NCBI RefSeq assembly: GCF_009676705.1
Contig: NZ_CP046046.1
Location: 558,001 to 622,000, forward strand
Source: Spiribacter sp. 2438
GTDB lineage: Bacteria > Pseudomonadota > Gammaproteobacteria > Nitrococcales > Nitrococcaceae
Direction of reading: 5' to 3'
DNA: 64,000 nucleotides
In this document: positions 51,701-62,129 of the stretch, piece by piece
Position numbering within the stretch: the first letter of the stretch is position 1
Layout of the letters: every line of letters begins with the position of its first letter
The notes under the pieces: model-generated
What the model saw: the letters and a program-made list of their open reading frames with translations, nothing else
Database searches by the model: none
What the model was told of the DNA's origin: nothing
Program-made: the position numbers and the translations under genes

Positions 51701-54111
51701 GCGCAAAGGTCGAAACAGCCAATCCGGAGACCGTGACCATCGAGATTGATGGCCGGTCCATCGAGGCGCCCAAGGGGGCCCCCATCATCGAGGTCGCCGA
51801 CGAGCACGGGATCGATATCCCCCGCTTCTGCTATCACCGCAAGCTCTCGGCGCCGGCCAACTGCCGGATGTGCCTGGTGGATGTGGAGATGGGTGGCCGG
51901 CCGGCCCCCAAGCCGTTACCGGCCTGCATCACCACGGTGGCGGACGGCATGGTGGTGCGCACCACCTCCGAGCGGGCCCTGAAAGCCCAGCGCGGCGTGA
52001 TGGAGTTCCTGCTCATCAACCATCCGCTGGACTGTCCGATCTGCGATCAGGGCGGCGAGTGCGAACTCCAGGATCTGGCCCTGGGCTACGGCCGAAGCGT
52101 CTCCCGGTTCGTCGAGCGCAAGCGCGTGGTTAAGGATGAAAACCTGGGGCCGCTGATCGCCACCGAGATGACCCGTTGCATTCACTGCACACGCTGCGTC
52201 CGCTTCCTTGACGAGGTTGCCGGCACCAGCGAGCTCGGCGCCATGTTCCGCGGCGAGCACACCGAGATCAGCACACTGGTCGGGACGGGGGTTCACTCCG
52301 AGCTCTCCGGTAACGTCATCGATCTCTGCCCGGTCGGAGCGCTGACGGCGCGGCCGTATCGATTCTCGGCTCGGGCCTGGGAGATGCTGGCTCACTCCTC
52401 GGTTTCCCCTCATGACTGCATCGGCTCCAACATCGACCTTCACCAGGTTCGCGGAGCCATCAAGCGCGTGGTGCCCCGGGATAATGAAGCGGTCAATGAA
52501 TGCTGGATCAGTGACCGGGACCGATTTTCCTACGAGGGCGTCTACAGCACCGATCGCCTGCTTTCTCCGCAGATCAAGGAGGACGGCGAGTGGCACAGTG
52601 TCGACTGGCAGACCGCCGTGGAGGCGGTGGCCAACCGGTTTCGTGATCTGGTGGATCAACACGGGGGCGATGCCCTGGGGGCATTGCTTTCGCCGTCGGC
52701 CACCCTCGAGGAAATGTATCTGGCAGCTCGCATCATGCGCGCGCTGGGCAGCGGCAACATTGACACGCGACTGCGTCGTGGCGATTTCAGGGATGGCGTG
52801 CTGGCGAATGGTTTCCCCGGGCTGGAGACACCCATTGCCGAGCTGGAAAACCTGAACGCGGCGCTCATTGTGGGTGGGTACCCCCGTCATGAGCAGCCAC
52901 TGATCAATCACCGGCTGCGCAAGGCCGGGCTGCGGGGCGGCCGGATCATGGCCCTGAATCCCCGCCAGTTCGACTGGAACATCCCGCTGGCGGTGGATGG
53001 TGTGGCCCCGGTGTCCGAATTGCCTGCCCGGCTGGCTGCCGTAGTGAGGGCTCTGGCCGAGTTGAAGGGCCAGTCGGAACCGGCTGGGCTGGAAAGCTGG
53101 CTCACTGGCGTCGCCATTGACGATCAGGCACGGGAGATCGCCGAAGCGTTGAGCAATGCAGACCGGGGCGCCGTTCTGCTCGGTGGTCTCGCCGATGCGC
53201 ATCCGGCGGGCGCCGAACTGCGCTACTTGGCTGGCAGCATCGCCGCACTGGCTGGCGCGGATTACAACGAGCTCACCAATGGCGCGAACACCGCCGGCGG
53301 CTGGATCACCGGCGCGGTGCCGGGCCGAAGCGCCGACGGGCAGGCCAATGAAGGGCTCGATGCCCGTGCCATGCTCGATACACCCCGCAAGGGTTACCTG
53401 TTGCTGGGTGTAGAGCCGGAGCACGACCTCCATGACGGTGTACTGGCCGCCAACGCGCTGGCCGAAGCCGAGTCCGTGATTGCGGTGGCGGCCTATGACT
53501 CGCCGTCGCTGCGGGCCCATGCGGATATCCTGCTGCCCATCGCCACCCTGGGCGAGACCGCCGGCACGCTGGTGAACGCCGAGGGCCGCTGGCAGAGCTT
53601 TGCCGGCGTTGGACAGCCTCAGGGCGACGCCCGTCCCGCGTGGCGTCTGCTGCGGGTGCTGGCAAACGTCCTCGAGCTGGATGGCTTTGACTACCAGGCC
53701 CCTGACGAGATTCACGCCGAAATTCAGTCAATGGCCGGCGACTCGGGCGCGGCGCGGCCGCTTCAGGTGGTGGAGCCGGTCAAAGCGCCGGCGGGTTCCC
53801 TGACCCGCATTGGCTATCCGGCCATGTTCGGGGTGGATCCGCTGTGCCGACATGCTTCGGCTCTTCAGCAGACCGACCATGCGGCGGATGCCGAGGCACT
53901 AATCAATGCCGAGGATGCCCGGTCGCTGGGCGTTGCCGATGGAAGCCGAGTGCGGGTGTCCCAGGGCAATCAGGCAGTGGAGCTCCCCGCGCGCGTGGGA
54001 GATCAGGTTCCCGCCGGTAGCGTCTGGATTGCCGGCGGCGTGTCCGGCAGCGAGGGTCTGGGCGCCCTGATCGGCGCCATTGAGGTCGAGCCGGTCGAGG
54101 GCGGTGAATGA
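51697..54111 (+). CDS. nuoG: NADH-quinone oxidoreductase subunit G
   Basis: The 804-residue subunit with the N-terminal [2Fe-2S] ferredoxin domain ([16 protein letters not shown]), the His/Cys [4Fe-4S] motif [14 protein letters not shown], a second [4Fe-4S] site CIHCTRC with a later LCPVGALT, and a molybdopterin-oxidoreductase-like C-terminal half. The extra N7 cluster motif of E. coli NuoG appears lost: only one cysteine (PHDCIGSN) is left where CxxCxxxC is expected. Confidence 0.96.
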   Translation: MSAKVETANPETVTIEIDGRSIEAPKGAPIIEVADEHGIDIPRFCYHRKLSAPANCRMCLVDVEMGGRPAPKPLPACITTVADGMVVRTTSERALKAQRGVMEFLLINHPLDCPICDQGGECELQDLALGYGRSVSRFVERKRVVKDENLGPLIATEMTRCIHCTRCVRFLDEVAGTSELGAMFRGEHTEISTLVGTGVHSELSGNVIDLCPVGALTARPYRFSARAWEMLAHSSVSPHDCIGSNIDLHQVRGAIKRVVPRDNEAVNECWISDRDRFSYEGVYSTDRLLSPQIKEDGEWHSVDWQTAVEAVANRFRDLVDQHGGDALGALLSPSATLEEMYLAARIMRALGSGNIDTRLRRGDFRDGVLANGFPGLETPIAELENLNAALIVGGYPRHEQPLINHRLRKAGLRGGRIMALNPRQFDWNIPLAVDGVAPVSELPARLAAVVRALAELKGQSEPAGLESWLTGVAIDDQAREIAEALSNADRGAVLLGGLADAHPAGAELRYLAGSIAALAGADYNELTNGANTAGGWITGAVPGRSADGQANEGLDARAMLDTPRKGYLLLGVEPEHDLHDGVLAANALAEAESVIAVAAYDSPSLRAHADILLPIATLGETAGTLVNAEGRWQSFAGVGQPQGDARPAWRLLRVLANVLELDGFDYQAPDEIHAEIQSMAGDSGAARPLQVVEPVKAPAGSLTRIGYPAMFGVDPLCRHASALQQTDHAADAEALINAEDARSLGVADGSRVRVSQGNQAVELPARVGDQVPAGSVWIAGGVSGSEGLGALIGAIEVEPVEGGE

Positions 54112-55127
54112 ACGCCCTCATTGAACTGGCGTGGATCGTCACCAAGATAACGGCGCTGGTGGTGCCGTTGTTCCTGGCGGTGGCCTACATGACCTATGCC
54201 GAGCGCAAGGTCATCAGTGCCATGCAGCTGCGCAAAGGGCCCAACCGGGTTGGCTGGAACGGTCTGCTCCAGCCCATTGCGGATGCGCTGAAGCTGCTGA
54301 TGAAAGAGGTGGTGCTGCCCCAGAACGCCAACCGATTCCTGTTCGTTCTGGCGCCGATGCTGTCCATTATGCCGGCGCTGGCCGCCTGGGCGGTGCTCCC
54401 GCTGGCCGAAGGGGTGGTGATCGCCGATATCAATGCCGGTCTGCTCTATGTGCTGGCCATGACCTCCATGGGTGTCTACGGGATCATCCTCGCGGGCTGG
54501 GCATCGAACTCCAAGTACGCGTTGCTGGGCTCCCTGCGTGCCGGCGCCCAGGTGGTGTCCTATGAGATCGCCATGGGCTTCGCCCTGGTGGGGGTGTTGA
54601 TGGCGGCGGGCAGTCTGAACATGACCGAGATCGTCAACGCCCAGGCCGGGCCGATCTGGAACTGGTTCTGGCTGCCGCTGTTGCCACTGTTTGTCGTCTA
54701 CTGGATTTCGGGTGTGGCGGAGACCAACCGCCTGCCGTTTGATGTGGCCGAAGGCGAGTCGGAGATCGTCGCGGGTTTCCACGTGGAATACTCCGGGATG
54801 GCTTTCGCCATCTTCTTCCTCGCCGAATACGCCAACATGATCTTGATTTCGGGTCTGGCGGCCATCCTGTTCCTGGGTGGCTGGTATTCGCCATTTCACG
54901 GCCTGCCACTGCTGGGCCCGATGTTCGACTGGGTGCCAGGTTTTGTCTGGTTCGTCCTCAAGACCTGCCTGTTCCTGTTCCTGTTCATCTGGTTCCGGGC
55001 CACGTTCCCCCGTTACCGATACGACCAGATCATGCGTCTGGGCTGGAAAGTGCTGATTCCGGTGACGGTGGTCTGGCTGGTGGTCCTGTCCGGCTTGATC
55101 CTCGGCGAAGTCGGCCCCTGGTTCTGA
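54108..55127 (+). CDS. nuoH: NADH-quinone oxidoreductase subunit H
   Basis: A 339-residue membrane subunit with about eight helices at the joint between arms. It shows [18 protein letters not shown] and the [16 protein letters not shown] loop near the quinone channel. Overlaps nuoG by four bases. Confidence 0.97.
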   Translation: MNALIELAWIVTKITALVVPLFLAVAYMTYAERKVISAMQLRKGPNRVGWNGLLQPIADALKLLMKEVVLPQNANRFLFVLAPMLSIMPALAAWAVLPLAEGVVIADINAGLLYVLAMTSMGVYGIILAGWASNSKYALLGSLRAGAQVVSYEIAMGFALVGVLMAAGSLNMTEIVNAQAGPIWNWFWLPLLPLFVVYWISGVAETNRLPFDVAEGESEIVAGFHVEYSGMAFAIFFLAEYANMILISGLAAILFLGGWYSPFHGLPLLGPMFDWVPGFVWFVLKTCLFLFLFIWFRATFPRYRYDQIMRLGWKVLIPVTVVWLVVLSGLILGEVGPWF

Positions 55128-55146
55128 TTCAAGAAGGTTATTGACG

Positions 55147-55635
55147 ATGCAAGCGGTCAAGGAATTTTTCGGCACCTTCATGCTCACCGAGCTGCTTAAA
55201 GGGATGCGGCTGACCGGCAAGCATATGTTTGATGCCAAATACACCCTGGAGTACCCCGAAGAAAAAGCGCCCCAGTCACCGCGGTTCCGCGGCCTTCATG
55301 CGCTGCGGCGGTACCCGAACGGCGAAGAGCGTTGCATTGCCTGCAAGCTCTGCGAAGCCGTCTGTCCGGCGCTGGCCATCACCATCGAATCCGAACAGCG
55401 GGATGACGGGACCCGGCGCACCACCCGCTATGACATTGACCTGTTCAAGTGCATTTACTGCGGATTCTGTGAGGAGTCCTGCCCGGTGGACTCCATCGTC
55501 GAAACCCGGATTCACGAATATCATTTCGAGCGCCGCGGCGAGCAGATCATCAACAAGCAGGAACTGCTGGCCATTGGGGACAAGTACGAAGCGCAACTGG
55601 CGGAAGATCGGGCGGCCGACGCGCCGTATCGCTAG
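55147..55635 (+). CDS. nuoI: NADH-quinone oxidoreductase subunit I
   Basis: A 162-residue ferredoxin-type subunit carrying N6a and N6b. Two CxxCxxCxxxCP motifs use Cys63/66/69/73 and Cys102/105/108/112. I prefer the ATG at 55147, nine bases after AGAAGG, over the TTG at 55141. Confidence 0.96.
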   Translation: MQAVKEFFGTFMLTELLKGMRLTGKHMFDAKYTLEYPEEKAPQSPRFRGLHALRRYPNGEERCIACKLCEAVCPALAITIESEQRDDGTRRTTRYDIDLFKCIYCGFCEESCPVDSIVETRIHEYHFERRGEQIINKQELLAIGDKYEAQLAEDRAADAPYR

Positions 55636-55659
55636 GTTGAAAGGGGATCGGGGCACACC

Positions 55660-56274
55660 GTGATCGAAAAAGTCATTTTTTATGTGTTCGCCGCCATCCT
55701 GCTGCTGGCGGCGATGCTGGTGATCACTGCCCGGAACCCGGTGCATTCGGCACTGGCGCTGGTACTGGCGTTCTTTACTAGCGCCGCACTCTGGCTCATG
55801 GCGGAGGCGGAGTTCCTGGGCATCGCGCTGGTCCTGGTCTACGTGGGCGCCGTGATGGTGCTTTTCCTGTTCGTGGTGATGATGCTGGACATCAATATCT
55901 CGGTCATGCGGGAAGGCTTTGCGCGCTACCTGCCCCTTGGGGCGATAGTGGGCGTGGTCATGGTGCTGCAGATGCTGCTGGTGCTGGGCTCGGCAGAGGT
56001 GGACCTGTCGGCCATGACGGCCGAGGCCACGGCGGCAGCGGATGGAGAAACCAACAACATCCGCATGCTCGGCAACGTGATGTACACGGTTTATGTCTAT
56101 CCCTTCGAGCTGGCGGCCATGGTGCTGCTACTGGCGATTATCGCGGCTATCATGCTCACCCATCGCCGTCGGGGTGGCACCAAGCATCAGGACATCTCGG
56201 CCCAGGTGCGCACCAGAAAGGAAGACCGGCTACGCATGGTGCGAATGCCGAGCGATAGAAAAAAAGACTCTTAA
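55660..56274 (+). CDS. nuoJ: NADH-quinone oxidoreductase subunit J
   Basis: A 204-residue membrane subunit with five helices and the conserved VYVGAVMVLFLFVVMML helix (contains the pi-bulge region). The GTG start at 55660 precedes the first helix. The C-terminal tail is basic. Confidence 0.95.
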   Translation: MIEKVIFYVFAAILLLAAMLVITARNPVHSALALVLAFFTSAALWLMAEAEFLGIALVLVYVGAVMVLFLFVVMMLDINISVMREGFARYLPLGAIVGVVMVLQMLLVLGSAEVDLSAMTAEATAAADGETNNIRMLGNVMYTVYVYPFELAAMVLLLAIIAAIMLTHRRRGGTKHQDISAQVRTRKEDRLRMVRMPSDRKKDS

Positions 56275-56287
56275 AACCGGGGCATAA

Positions 56288-56593
56288 ATGTTAGCGCTTT
56301 CAGATTATCTGATACTCAGCGCCCTGCTGTTTTCCATCGGCATGGCGGGCATTTTTCTGAACAGGAAGAATGTCATTGTCCTGCTGATGTCCATTGAGCT
56401 CATGCTGCTGGCGGTGAATTTCAACTTCATCGCTTTCTCCAGTTTTCTCGGAGACATCCACGGACAGGTGTTCGTGTTCTTCATCCTCACCGTGGCGGCG
56501 GCGGAGTCCGCCATCGGCCTCGCCATCCTGGTGGTGCTCTTCCGTAACCGGGGCAGCATCAATGTTGGCGATCTGGACTCGATGAAGGGTTGA
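56288..56593 (+). CDS. nuoK: NADH-quinone oxidoreductase subunit K
   Basis: A 101-residue three-helix subunit (NuoK/MrpC family). Conserved acidic residues lie in [13 protein letters not shown] and [11 protein letters not shown], which form part of the proton path. Confidence 0.96.
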   Translation: MLALSDYLILSALLFSIGMAGIFLNRKNVIVLLMSIELMLLAVNFNFIAFSSFLGDIHGQVFVFFILTVAAAESAIGLAILVVLFRNRGSINVGDLDSMKG

Positions 56594-56595
56594 GC

Positions 56596-58572
56596 ATGAA
56601 GTCTGTCTACGTCCTGGCCGTTTTCGCACCGCTGGTGGGTGCCATTATCGCCGGCCTCATGGGTCGTCGGATCGGGCGCAGCGCTTCCGCCGCCATCACC
56701 GTCGGTGCCGTGGGGCTGTCCGCGGCGCTGTCGCTCTGGGTGCTGTATCAGCATGTCTGGGGCGGCGCCCCGGTGTTCAACGAGGCCCTGTACCGCTGGG
56801 GCACCCTGGGTGGGCTGATTGTCGAAATCGGTTTCCTGGTAGATCGCCTGACGGCGCTCATGATGGTGGTGGTGACCACGGTGTCGCTGGCCGTGCATGT
56901 CTACACCATCGGCTACATGCATGACGACGACGGCTACGAGCGGTTTTTCAGTTACATCAACCTGTTCACCTTCGCCATGCTGATGCTGGTGATGGCCAAC
57001 AATTTCCTGCAGCTGTTCTTTGGCTGGGAGGCCGTCGGGCTGGTCTCATATCTGTTGATCGGTTTCTGGTATCGAAAGGAAACCGCCATATTCGCCAACC
57101 TCAAGGCATTCCTGGTCAACCGGGTGGGCGATTTCGGTTTCCTGCTCGGTATCGCGGCGATTCTGTATTTCTATGGCAGTCTTGATTATGCCGAGGTCTT
57201 CCAGGCCGCGGCGGCCGACCCCGAGGCCACGATGTCCATCCTTGGCACCGAAGCGCTGGTGGCAACCGTGGTGGCCGTGCTGCTGTTCATCGGTGCCATG
57301 GGCAAGTCCGCCCAGGTTCCGCTGCACGTCTGGCTGCCGGACTCCATGGAAGGCCCGACGCCGATTTCGGCGCTGATCCATGCTGCCACCATGGTGACCG
57401 CCGGTATTTTCCTGGTGGCCCGGATGTCGCCGGTGTTCGAAATGTCCGAAGCGGCCCTATCGCTGGTTCTGGTGCTGGGTGCGATCACCGCTCTGTTCAT
57501 GGGGCTGGTCGGCCTGGTGCAGACAGACATCAAGCGGGTTATCGCCTACTCGACGTTGTCGCAGTTGGGCTACATGTTTGTTGCCCTGGGCGCCTCGGCC
57601 TATGCGGCAGGGGTTTTCCATCTGATGACCCACGCCTTTTTCAAGGCCCTTCTGTTCCTCGGAGCCGGCGCCATTATCGTTGCCCTGCATCATGAGCAGG
57701 ACATGAGGCGCATGGGCAACCTGCGCCGCTATCTGCCCATCACCCATATCACCATGCTGCTGGCCACCCTGGCGCTGGTCGGAACGCCGTTTTTCTCCGG
57801 GTACTACTCCAAGGACGCGATTATCGAAGCGGTCAACTACGCTGATCGCGCCGGCGCCGGGTTTGCTTATGTCGCGGTTCTTCTGGGGGTTTTCATTACG
57901 TCGCTGTACAGCTTCCGTTTGTACTTCCTGGTGTTCTGGGGCGAGGATCGGGTCGACCCCCACGCCCGCGAGCACATGCAGCATCTGCCGCGTTATGTGC
58001 TGCCGGTGATGCAGTGGCCGTTGATTGTCCTGGCGGTGCCTTCCGTGGTGATCGGCTACTTCACCATGGGCCCGATGCTGTTCGGTGATTTCTTTGAAGG
58101 CGTTATCCATGTGGCGCCCGGCAATGACGTCCTGGTCAATGTGGCCGGGCATTTTGACGGGCCGACCGCCTTCGCCCTGGCGGCGGTGACCCACCTGGCG
58201 TTCTGGCTGGCCCTCGCCGGTGCCATCACCGCCTGGTATTTCTATATTCGCCGCCCGGATCTGTTGCCGGCGATCAACCAGCGCCTGGGTCTCGTCGTGC
58301 GGGTTCTGGAGCGAAAATACGGGTTTGATGATCTGTATAACGTCGGGTTTGCCGGTGGCGGGCGGAGCCTGGGACGAGCCCTCTGGCGGATTGGTGACCA
58401 GGGCCTGATCGACGGCCTGATCGTCAACGGCTCGGCACGCACCGTGGGCCGAGTGGCCGGTCTGATCCGCGGCTTTCAGTCCGGCTATCTGTTCCACTAC
58501 GCCTTTGTCATGATCATCGGCCTGCTGGTGCTGTTAACCATTTTCGTCGCTAACTGGCGGGGGTGGTTCTGA
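56596..58572 (+). CDS. nuoL: NADH-quinone oxidoreductase subunit L
   Basis: The 658-residue antiporter-like subunit with the long lateral helix at its C-terminus. Visible are GWEAVGLVSYLLIGFW, PLHVWLPDSMEGPTPISAL and HLMTHAFFKALLFLGAG. The ATG at 56596 has AAGGG six bases upstream; nuoK ends three bases before it. Confidence 0.97.
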   Translation: MKSVYVLAVFAPLVGAIIAGLMGRRIGRSASAAITVGAVGLSAALSLWVLYQHVWGGAPVFNEALYRWGTLGGLIVEIGFLVDRLTALMMVVVTTVSLAVHVYTIGYMHDDDGYERFFSYINLFTFAMLMLVMANNFLQLFFGWEAVGLVSYLLIGFWYRKETAIFANLKAFLVNRVGDFGFLLGIAAILYFYGSLDYAEVFQAAAADPEATMSILGTEALVATVVAVLLFIGAMGKSAQVPLHVWLPDSMEGPTPISALIHAATMVTAGIFLVARMSPVFEMSEAALSLVLVLGAITALFMGLVGLVQTDIKRVIAYSTLSQLGYMFVALGASAYAAGVFHLMTHAFFKALLFLGAGAIIVALHHEQDMRRMGNLRRYLPITHITMLLATLALVGTPFFSGYYSKDAIIEAVNYADRAGAGFAYVAVLLGVFITSLYSFRLYFLVFWGEDRVDPHAREHMQHLPRYVLPVMQWPLIVLAVPSVVIGYFTMGPMLFGDFFEGVIHVAPGNDVLVNVAGHFDGPTAFALAAVTHLAFWLALAGAITAWYFYIRRPDLLPAINQRLGLVVRVLERKYGFDDLYNVGFAGGGRSLGRALWRIGDQGLIDGLIVNGSARTVGRVAGLIRGFQSGYLFHYAFVMIIGLLVLLTIFVANWRGWF

Positions 58573-60086
58573 TGGCGCTACAGGGACTGCCTTTACTGAG
58601 TCTGCTGGTCTGGATTCCCATTCTGGGGGGATTGGCCGTTCTGGCGGTGGGCAATGGCAATGCGGATCGGGCCCGCTGGGCGGCGCTGGGTGTTGCCGGC
58701 CTGACTCTGGTGCTCGCCCTGGCCCTCTGGGGTGGTTTTGAGGCGGGGATCGCCGCCATCCAGTTCGAGGAAAGACGACTCTGGATCCAAGCCTTCGATA
58801 TTCATTACCACCTGGGCGTGGACGGGATTTCCATGCCGCTGGTGGTCCTGACCGCGTTCTCGACGCTGCTGGTGGTCATCGCCGCCTGGGAGGTGGTCCG
58901 CTACAAGCCCGCCCAGTACCTGGCGGCCTTCCTGATCATGGAAGGCATCATGATCGGGGTGTTCAGCGCCCTGGACGCCATTCTGTTCTACGTTTTCTTC
59001 GAAGCCATGCTAATCCCGATGTTTCTGATCATCGGGATCTGGGGCGGGCCGAACCGGATCTATGCCACGCTGAAGTTCTTCCTCTACACGTTCCTGGGCT
59101 CGGTGCTGATGCTGGTGGCGCTGATCTATCTGCGCACCGAGGCCGGCAGTTTCGCCATCCAGGATTTCTATGGCCTGGCGCTGCCGCTGCAGACTCAGGT
59201 CCTGCTGTTCCTCGCGTTCCTGGCGGCATTTGCTGTCAAGGTGCCCATGTTTCCCGTTCACACCTGGCTGCCGGATGCCCACGTGGAGGCACCCACCGGC
59301 GGCTCGGTCATTCTGGCCGCGATTACTCTCAAGATCGGCGGGTACGGGTTCCTGCGCTTCAGCCTGCCGATTGCGCCAGAGGCGAGCCTGGCTCTGGACT
59401 GGCTGCTGATCGGTCTGTCGCTGATCGCCGTGGTCTATATCGGCCTGGTGGCCATGGTGCAGACGGATCTGAAAAAGCTCATCGCCTATTCGTCCATCGC
59501 CCACATGGGGTTTGTGACCTTCGGGTTTTTCCTGATTTTCCGCATCGTTGCCAATGGCGGCGGCCGCGAAGGGGCGCTGCTGGCGCTGGAAGGCGGCATG
59601 GTGCAGATGATTTCCCACGGGTTCGTATCGGCGGCCATGTTCCTGTGCGTTGGTGTGCTCTACGACCGCATGCACACCCGCAAGATCGCGGACTATGGCG
59701 GAGTCGCCAATCGCATGCCCATTTTCGCCGGGTTCTTTGTGCTCTTCGCCATGGCCAATGCCGGCCTGCCGGGTACCTCGGGATTTGTCGGCGAGTTCAT
59801 GGTGATTCTCGCGAGCTTCCAGGCCGGGTTCTGGTATGCCTTTGTGGCCGGATTGACGCTCATTCTGGGGGCGGCCTATACCCTGTGGATGATCAAACGC
59901 GTGGTCTACGGCGAAGTCCGCAGTGATGCCGTGGCAGAGCTTCAGGACGTCAACCGGCGGGAACTCTTCCTGCTGGGCGTGCTGGCGGTGGTGATCCTTT
60001 ACTTCGGCATTCACCCGGCACCGCTGGTGGATGTCATGACCCCATCCCTCGATGCACTGTTCAGCATCGTGATGGCGACCCTTTAG
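58572..60086 (+). CDS. nuoM: NADH-quinone oxidoreductase subunit M
   Basis: A 504-residue antiporter-like proton-pumping subunit. It has the HLGVDGISMPLVVLTA start region, FFEAMLIPMFLIIGIWGG and HTWLPDAHVEAPTGGSVILA. TGATG overlap with nuoL. Confidence 0.97.
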   Translation: MALQGLPLLSLLVWIPILGGLAVLAVGNGNADRARWAALGVAGLTLVLALALWGGFEAGIAAIQFEERRLWIQAFDIHYHLGVDGISMPLVVLTAFSTLLVVIAAWEVVRYKPAQYLAAFLIMEGIMIGVFSALDAILFYVFFEAMLIPMFLIIGIWGGPNRIYATLKFFLYTFLGSVLMLVALIYLRTEAGSFAIQDFYGLALPLQTQVLLFLAFLAAFAVKVPMFPVHTWLPDAHVEAPTGGSVILAAITLKIGGYGFLRFSLPIAPEASLALDWLLIGLSLIAVVYIGLVAMVQTDLKKLIAYSSIAHMGFVTFGFFLIFRIVANGGGREGALLALEGGMVQMISHGFVSAAMFLCVGVLYDRMHTRKIADYGGVANRMPIFAGFFVLFAMANAGLPGTSGFVGEFMVILASFQAGFWYAFVAGLTLILGAAYTLWMIKRVVYGEVRSDAVAELQDVNRRELFLLGVLAVVILYFGIHPAPLVDVMTPSLDALFSIVMATL

Positions 60087-60105
60087 CACCGGTTCGAGGA
60101 CGAAC

Positions 60106-61548
60106 ATGACCTTCGAGATGCCTCAATTCGCACTGGCGGCCCCGGAAATCTGGCTCGGGGTGATGGTCTGCGTAGTGCTTGTGGCCGACCTGTTTGACCG
60201 CAGTGGCGAAGCGCGTCTTGCTTTCCTGCTGACTCAGTTGACCCTGCTGGTGACCATTGTGCTGGCGTTCTTCACCCACTGGGGGGGTGAGGCGCAGATC
60301 ACCTTCAACGGCATGTATGTCTCCGACAGCCTGGCGGGACTGCTGAAAGGGGCCATTGCCGCATTGGCGGCGATCACCATCGGGTACAGCCGCGACTACC
60401 TGCGGCAGCGATCGCTGTTGCAGGGCGAGTTCTACATGCTGGCTCTGATGGCCACGCTGGGCATGTCGGTCATGGCGTCAGCCTCCAGCATGCTGGTCCT
60501 CTATATCGGTCTTGAGCTTCTGTCTCTCAGTCTGTACGCGCTGGTCGCCTTCAACCGCGAGAGCCGCATCGGCTCTGAAGCGGCCATGAAGTATTTCGTC
60601 CTGGGGGCGCTCTCCTCGGGCATGCTCCTCTACGGCATGTCGATGATTTATGGCGCCGCCGGCAGCCTGCTGATCTCGGACATCGCCGCGTCGGCGGCGG
60701 CCGGTGAGAATCAGCTGCTGATGGCCTTTGGCATGACCTTCGCCCTGGTGGGTGTGGCCTTCAAATTCGGCGCGGCGCCATTTCACATGTGGATACCGGA
60801 TGTCTACCAGGGGGCGCCCACCGCAGTCACCGCCTTTCTGGGCAGCGCGCCCAAAATCGCCGCACTGGCGTTGTTTCTCCGGCTCCTGGCGGAGGGGCTG
60901 GGAGATCTTCATGACCAGTGGCAGGTCATGGCGATCATTCTTGCGGTGGGTTCGCTGGCGGTGGGTAACCTGTTCGCCATCGTCCAGACCAATTTCAAGC
61001 GGATGCTGGGCTACTCAACGGTGTCCCACATCGGCTTTCTGTTCCTCGGGCTGATTGCAGGCACCGACGAGGGCTACGCGGCGGCGCTGTTCTACGCCAT
61101 CAGCTACGGCATCATGGCCGCGGGGGCCTTCGGCATGATCATCCTGCTGTCCCGGCGGGGGTTCGAGGCCGAGATGATCGACGATATGCGTGGGCTCAAC
61201 GAGCGCCACAGCGGCTTTGCCCTGGTGATGCTGCTGCTGATGTTTTCCATGACGGGGATTCCGGGAACCGTCGGCTTCTACGCCAAATGGCTGGTGCTCC
61301 AGTCCCTGGTGGAAGTCGGCCTGATCTGGCTGGCGGTGCTGGCCGTGGTTTTTGCGGTCATTGGCGCTTTCTACTACCTGCGGGTGCTCAAGGCCGTCTA
61401 TTTTGACCGTTCCGACGAAGCGCCCGTCGCGCTGGAGACGCCGGCCGGGCCGAAGGTCCTGATTGCCGCCAACGGCGGGCTGGTCCTGCTGCTCGGGTTG
61501 TTTCCGGACACGCTGATCACCCTGTGCCGGGCGGCGTTCGGTCTATAA
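60106..61548 (+). CDS. nuoN: NADH-quinone oxidoreductase subunit N
   Basis: A 480-residue antiporter-like subunit, last of the operon. Features include YIGLELLSLSLYALVAFNR, APFHMWIPDVYQGAPTAVTA and the GYSTVSHIGFLFLGL helix. With it the set of 14 complex I genes is complete. Confidence 0.97.
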   Translation: MTFEMPQFALAAPEIWLGVMVCVVLVADLFDRSGEARLAFLLTQLTLLVTIVLAFFTHWGGEAQITFNGMYVSDSLAGLLKGAIAALAAITIGYSRDYLRQRSLLQGEFYMLALMATLGMSVMASASSMLVLYIGLELLSLSLYALVAFNRESRIGSEAAMKYFVLGALSSGMLLYGMSMIYGAAGSLLISDIAASAAAGENQLLMAFGMTFALVGVAFKFGAAPFHMWIPDVYQGAPTAVTAFLGSAPKIAALALFLRLLAEGLGDLHDQWQVMAIILAVGSLAVGNLFAIVQTNFKRMLGYSTVSHIGFLFLGLIAGTDEGYAAALFYAISYGIMAAGAFGMIILLSRRGFEAEMIDDMRGLNERHSGFALVMLLLMFSMTGIPGTVGFYAKWLVLQSLVEVGLIWLAVLAVVFAVIGAFYYLRVLKAVYFDRSDEAPVALETPAGPKVLIAANGGLVLLLGLFPDTLITLCRAAFGL

Positions 61549-61555
61549 TTCGGCC

Positions 61556-61891
61556 ATGAGTAACAGCATTGCCATCCCCCTGTTGCTGGTCATCAGTCTG
61601 GTGGCTGCCAACCTGCCCTGGGTCACCGAGAAGGTGGCATTTGTGCGCGAGCCCCGCAGCGGATCCAAGTCGGAATGGGTCCGGCTTCTGGAGTGGCTCG
61701 GCATGTTTGGCGTGGTCGCGCTGATCGCCGCCGGGCTTGAGATGCAGGCCCAGGGGCAGCTCCAGCCCCAGGGGTGGGAGTTCTGGGTCATCGTCCTGTG
61801 TCTGTTTGCGGTTTTGGCGCTTCCCGGGTTTGTGTACCGCCATGACCTGCGGCGGCGATTGATTAAGCGTCGACGCCGCAAACCCTCTTGA
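61556..61891 (+). CDS. DUF2818 family membrane protein downstream of nuoN
   Basis: A 111-residue protein with about three hydrophobic helices (IAIPLLLVISLVAANLPW, MFGVVALIAAGLEM and FWVIVLCLFAVLALPGFVY) and a very basic end (RRRLIKRRRRKPS). Proteins of this family are regularly found straight after nuoN in beta- and gammaproteobacteria, suggesting a complex I-linked role that is not defined. A TATAAT sits seven bases before the ATG. Confidence 0.85.
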   Translation: MSNSIAIPLLLVISLVAANLPWVTEKVAFVREPRSGSKSEWVRLLEWLGMFGVVALIAAGLEMQAQGQLQPQGWEFWVIVLCLFAVLALPGFVYRHDLRRRLIKRRRRKPS

Positions 61892-61916
61892 AAAAAACCG
61901 GGTCGCCCCCTATCCT
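61888..61916 (+). promoter_or_regulatory. Promoter for initiator tRNA-Met
   Basis: TTGAAA, a 17-bp spacer and TATCCT, 13 bp before the tRNA. The GC-containing discriminator after the -10 fits a growth-rate-controlled stable-RNA promoter. Confidence 0.7.
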
Positions 61917-61929
61917 GTCGCTTGTCGGT

Positions 61930-62006
<77 letters not shown>

Positions 62007-62022
62007 AACAGGCATCTTCGAG

Positions 62023-62047
62023 AAGGCCGCTTGCGGCCTTTTTTTTT
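62023..62047 (+). terminator. Rho-independent terminator after tRNA-fMet
   Basis: AAGGCCGC and GCGGCCTT form an 8-bp palindromic stem (the inner pairs must open for a loop), followed by an uninterrupted run of T to 62047. Confidence 0.85.
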
Positions 62048-62077
62048 GCCGGCGCCCGGAAGGGGGCTGGCCAAGGG

Positions 62078-62101
62078 AAATGGGCCTATGGCCCATTTTT
62101 T
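62078..62101 (+). terminator. Second terminator-like hairpin, just before rimP
   Basis: A 9-bp stem AAATGGGCC / GGCCCATTT with TAT loop and a T tract to 62101, ending 28 bp before the rimP ATG. No promoter is obvious between the two hairpins, so rimP-nusA expression would depend on read-through or antitermination. Confidence 0.75.
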
Positions 62102-62129
62102 GTTCCGGCCGGAGCCGGAAGCGGAAAGC

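Noticed and set aside
51916-53715. 599-codon minus-strand frame opposite nuoG
   Set aside because: It is the antisense shadow of a conserved subunit; no domain or ribosome-binding site.
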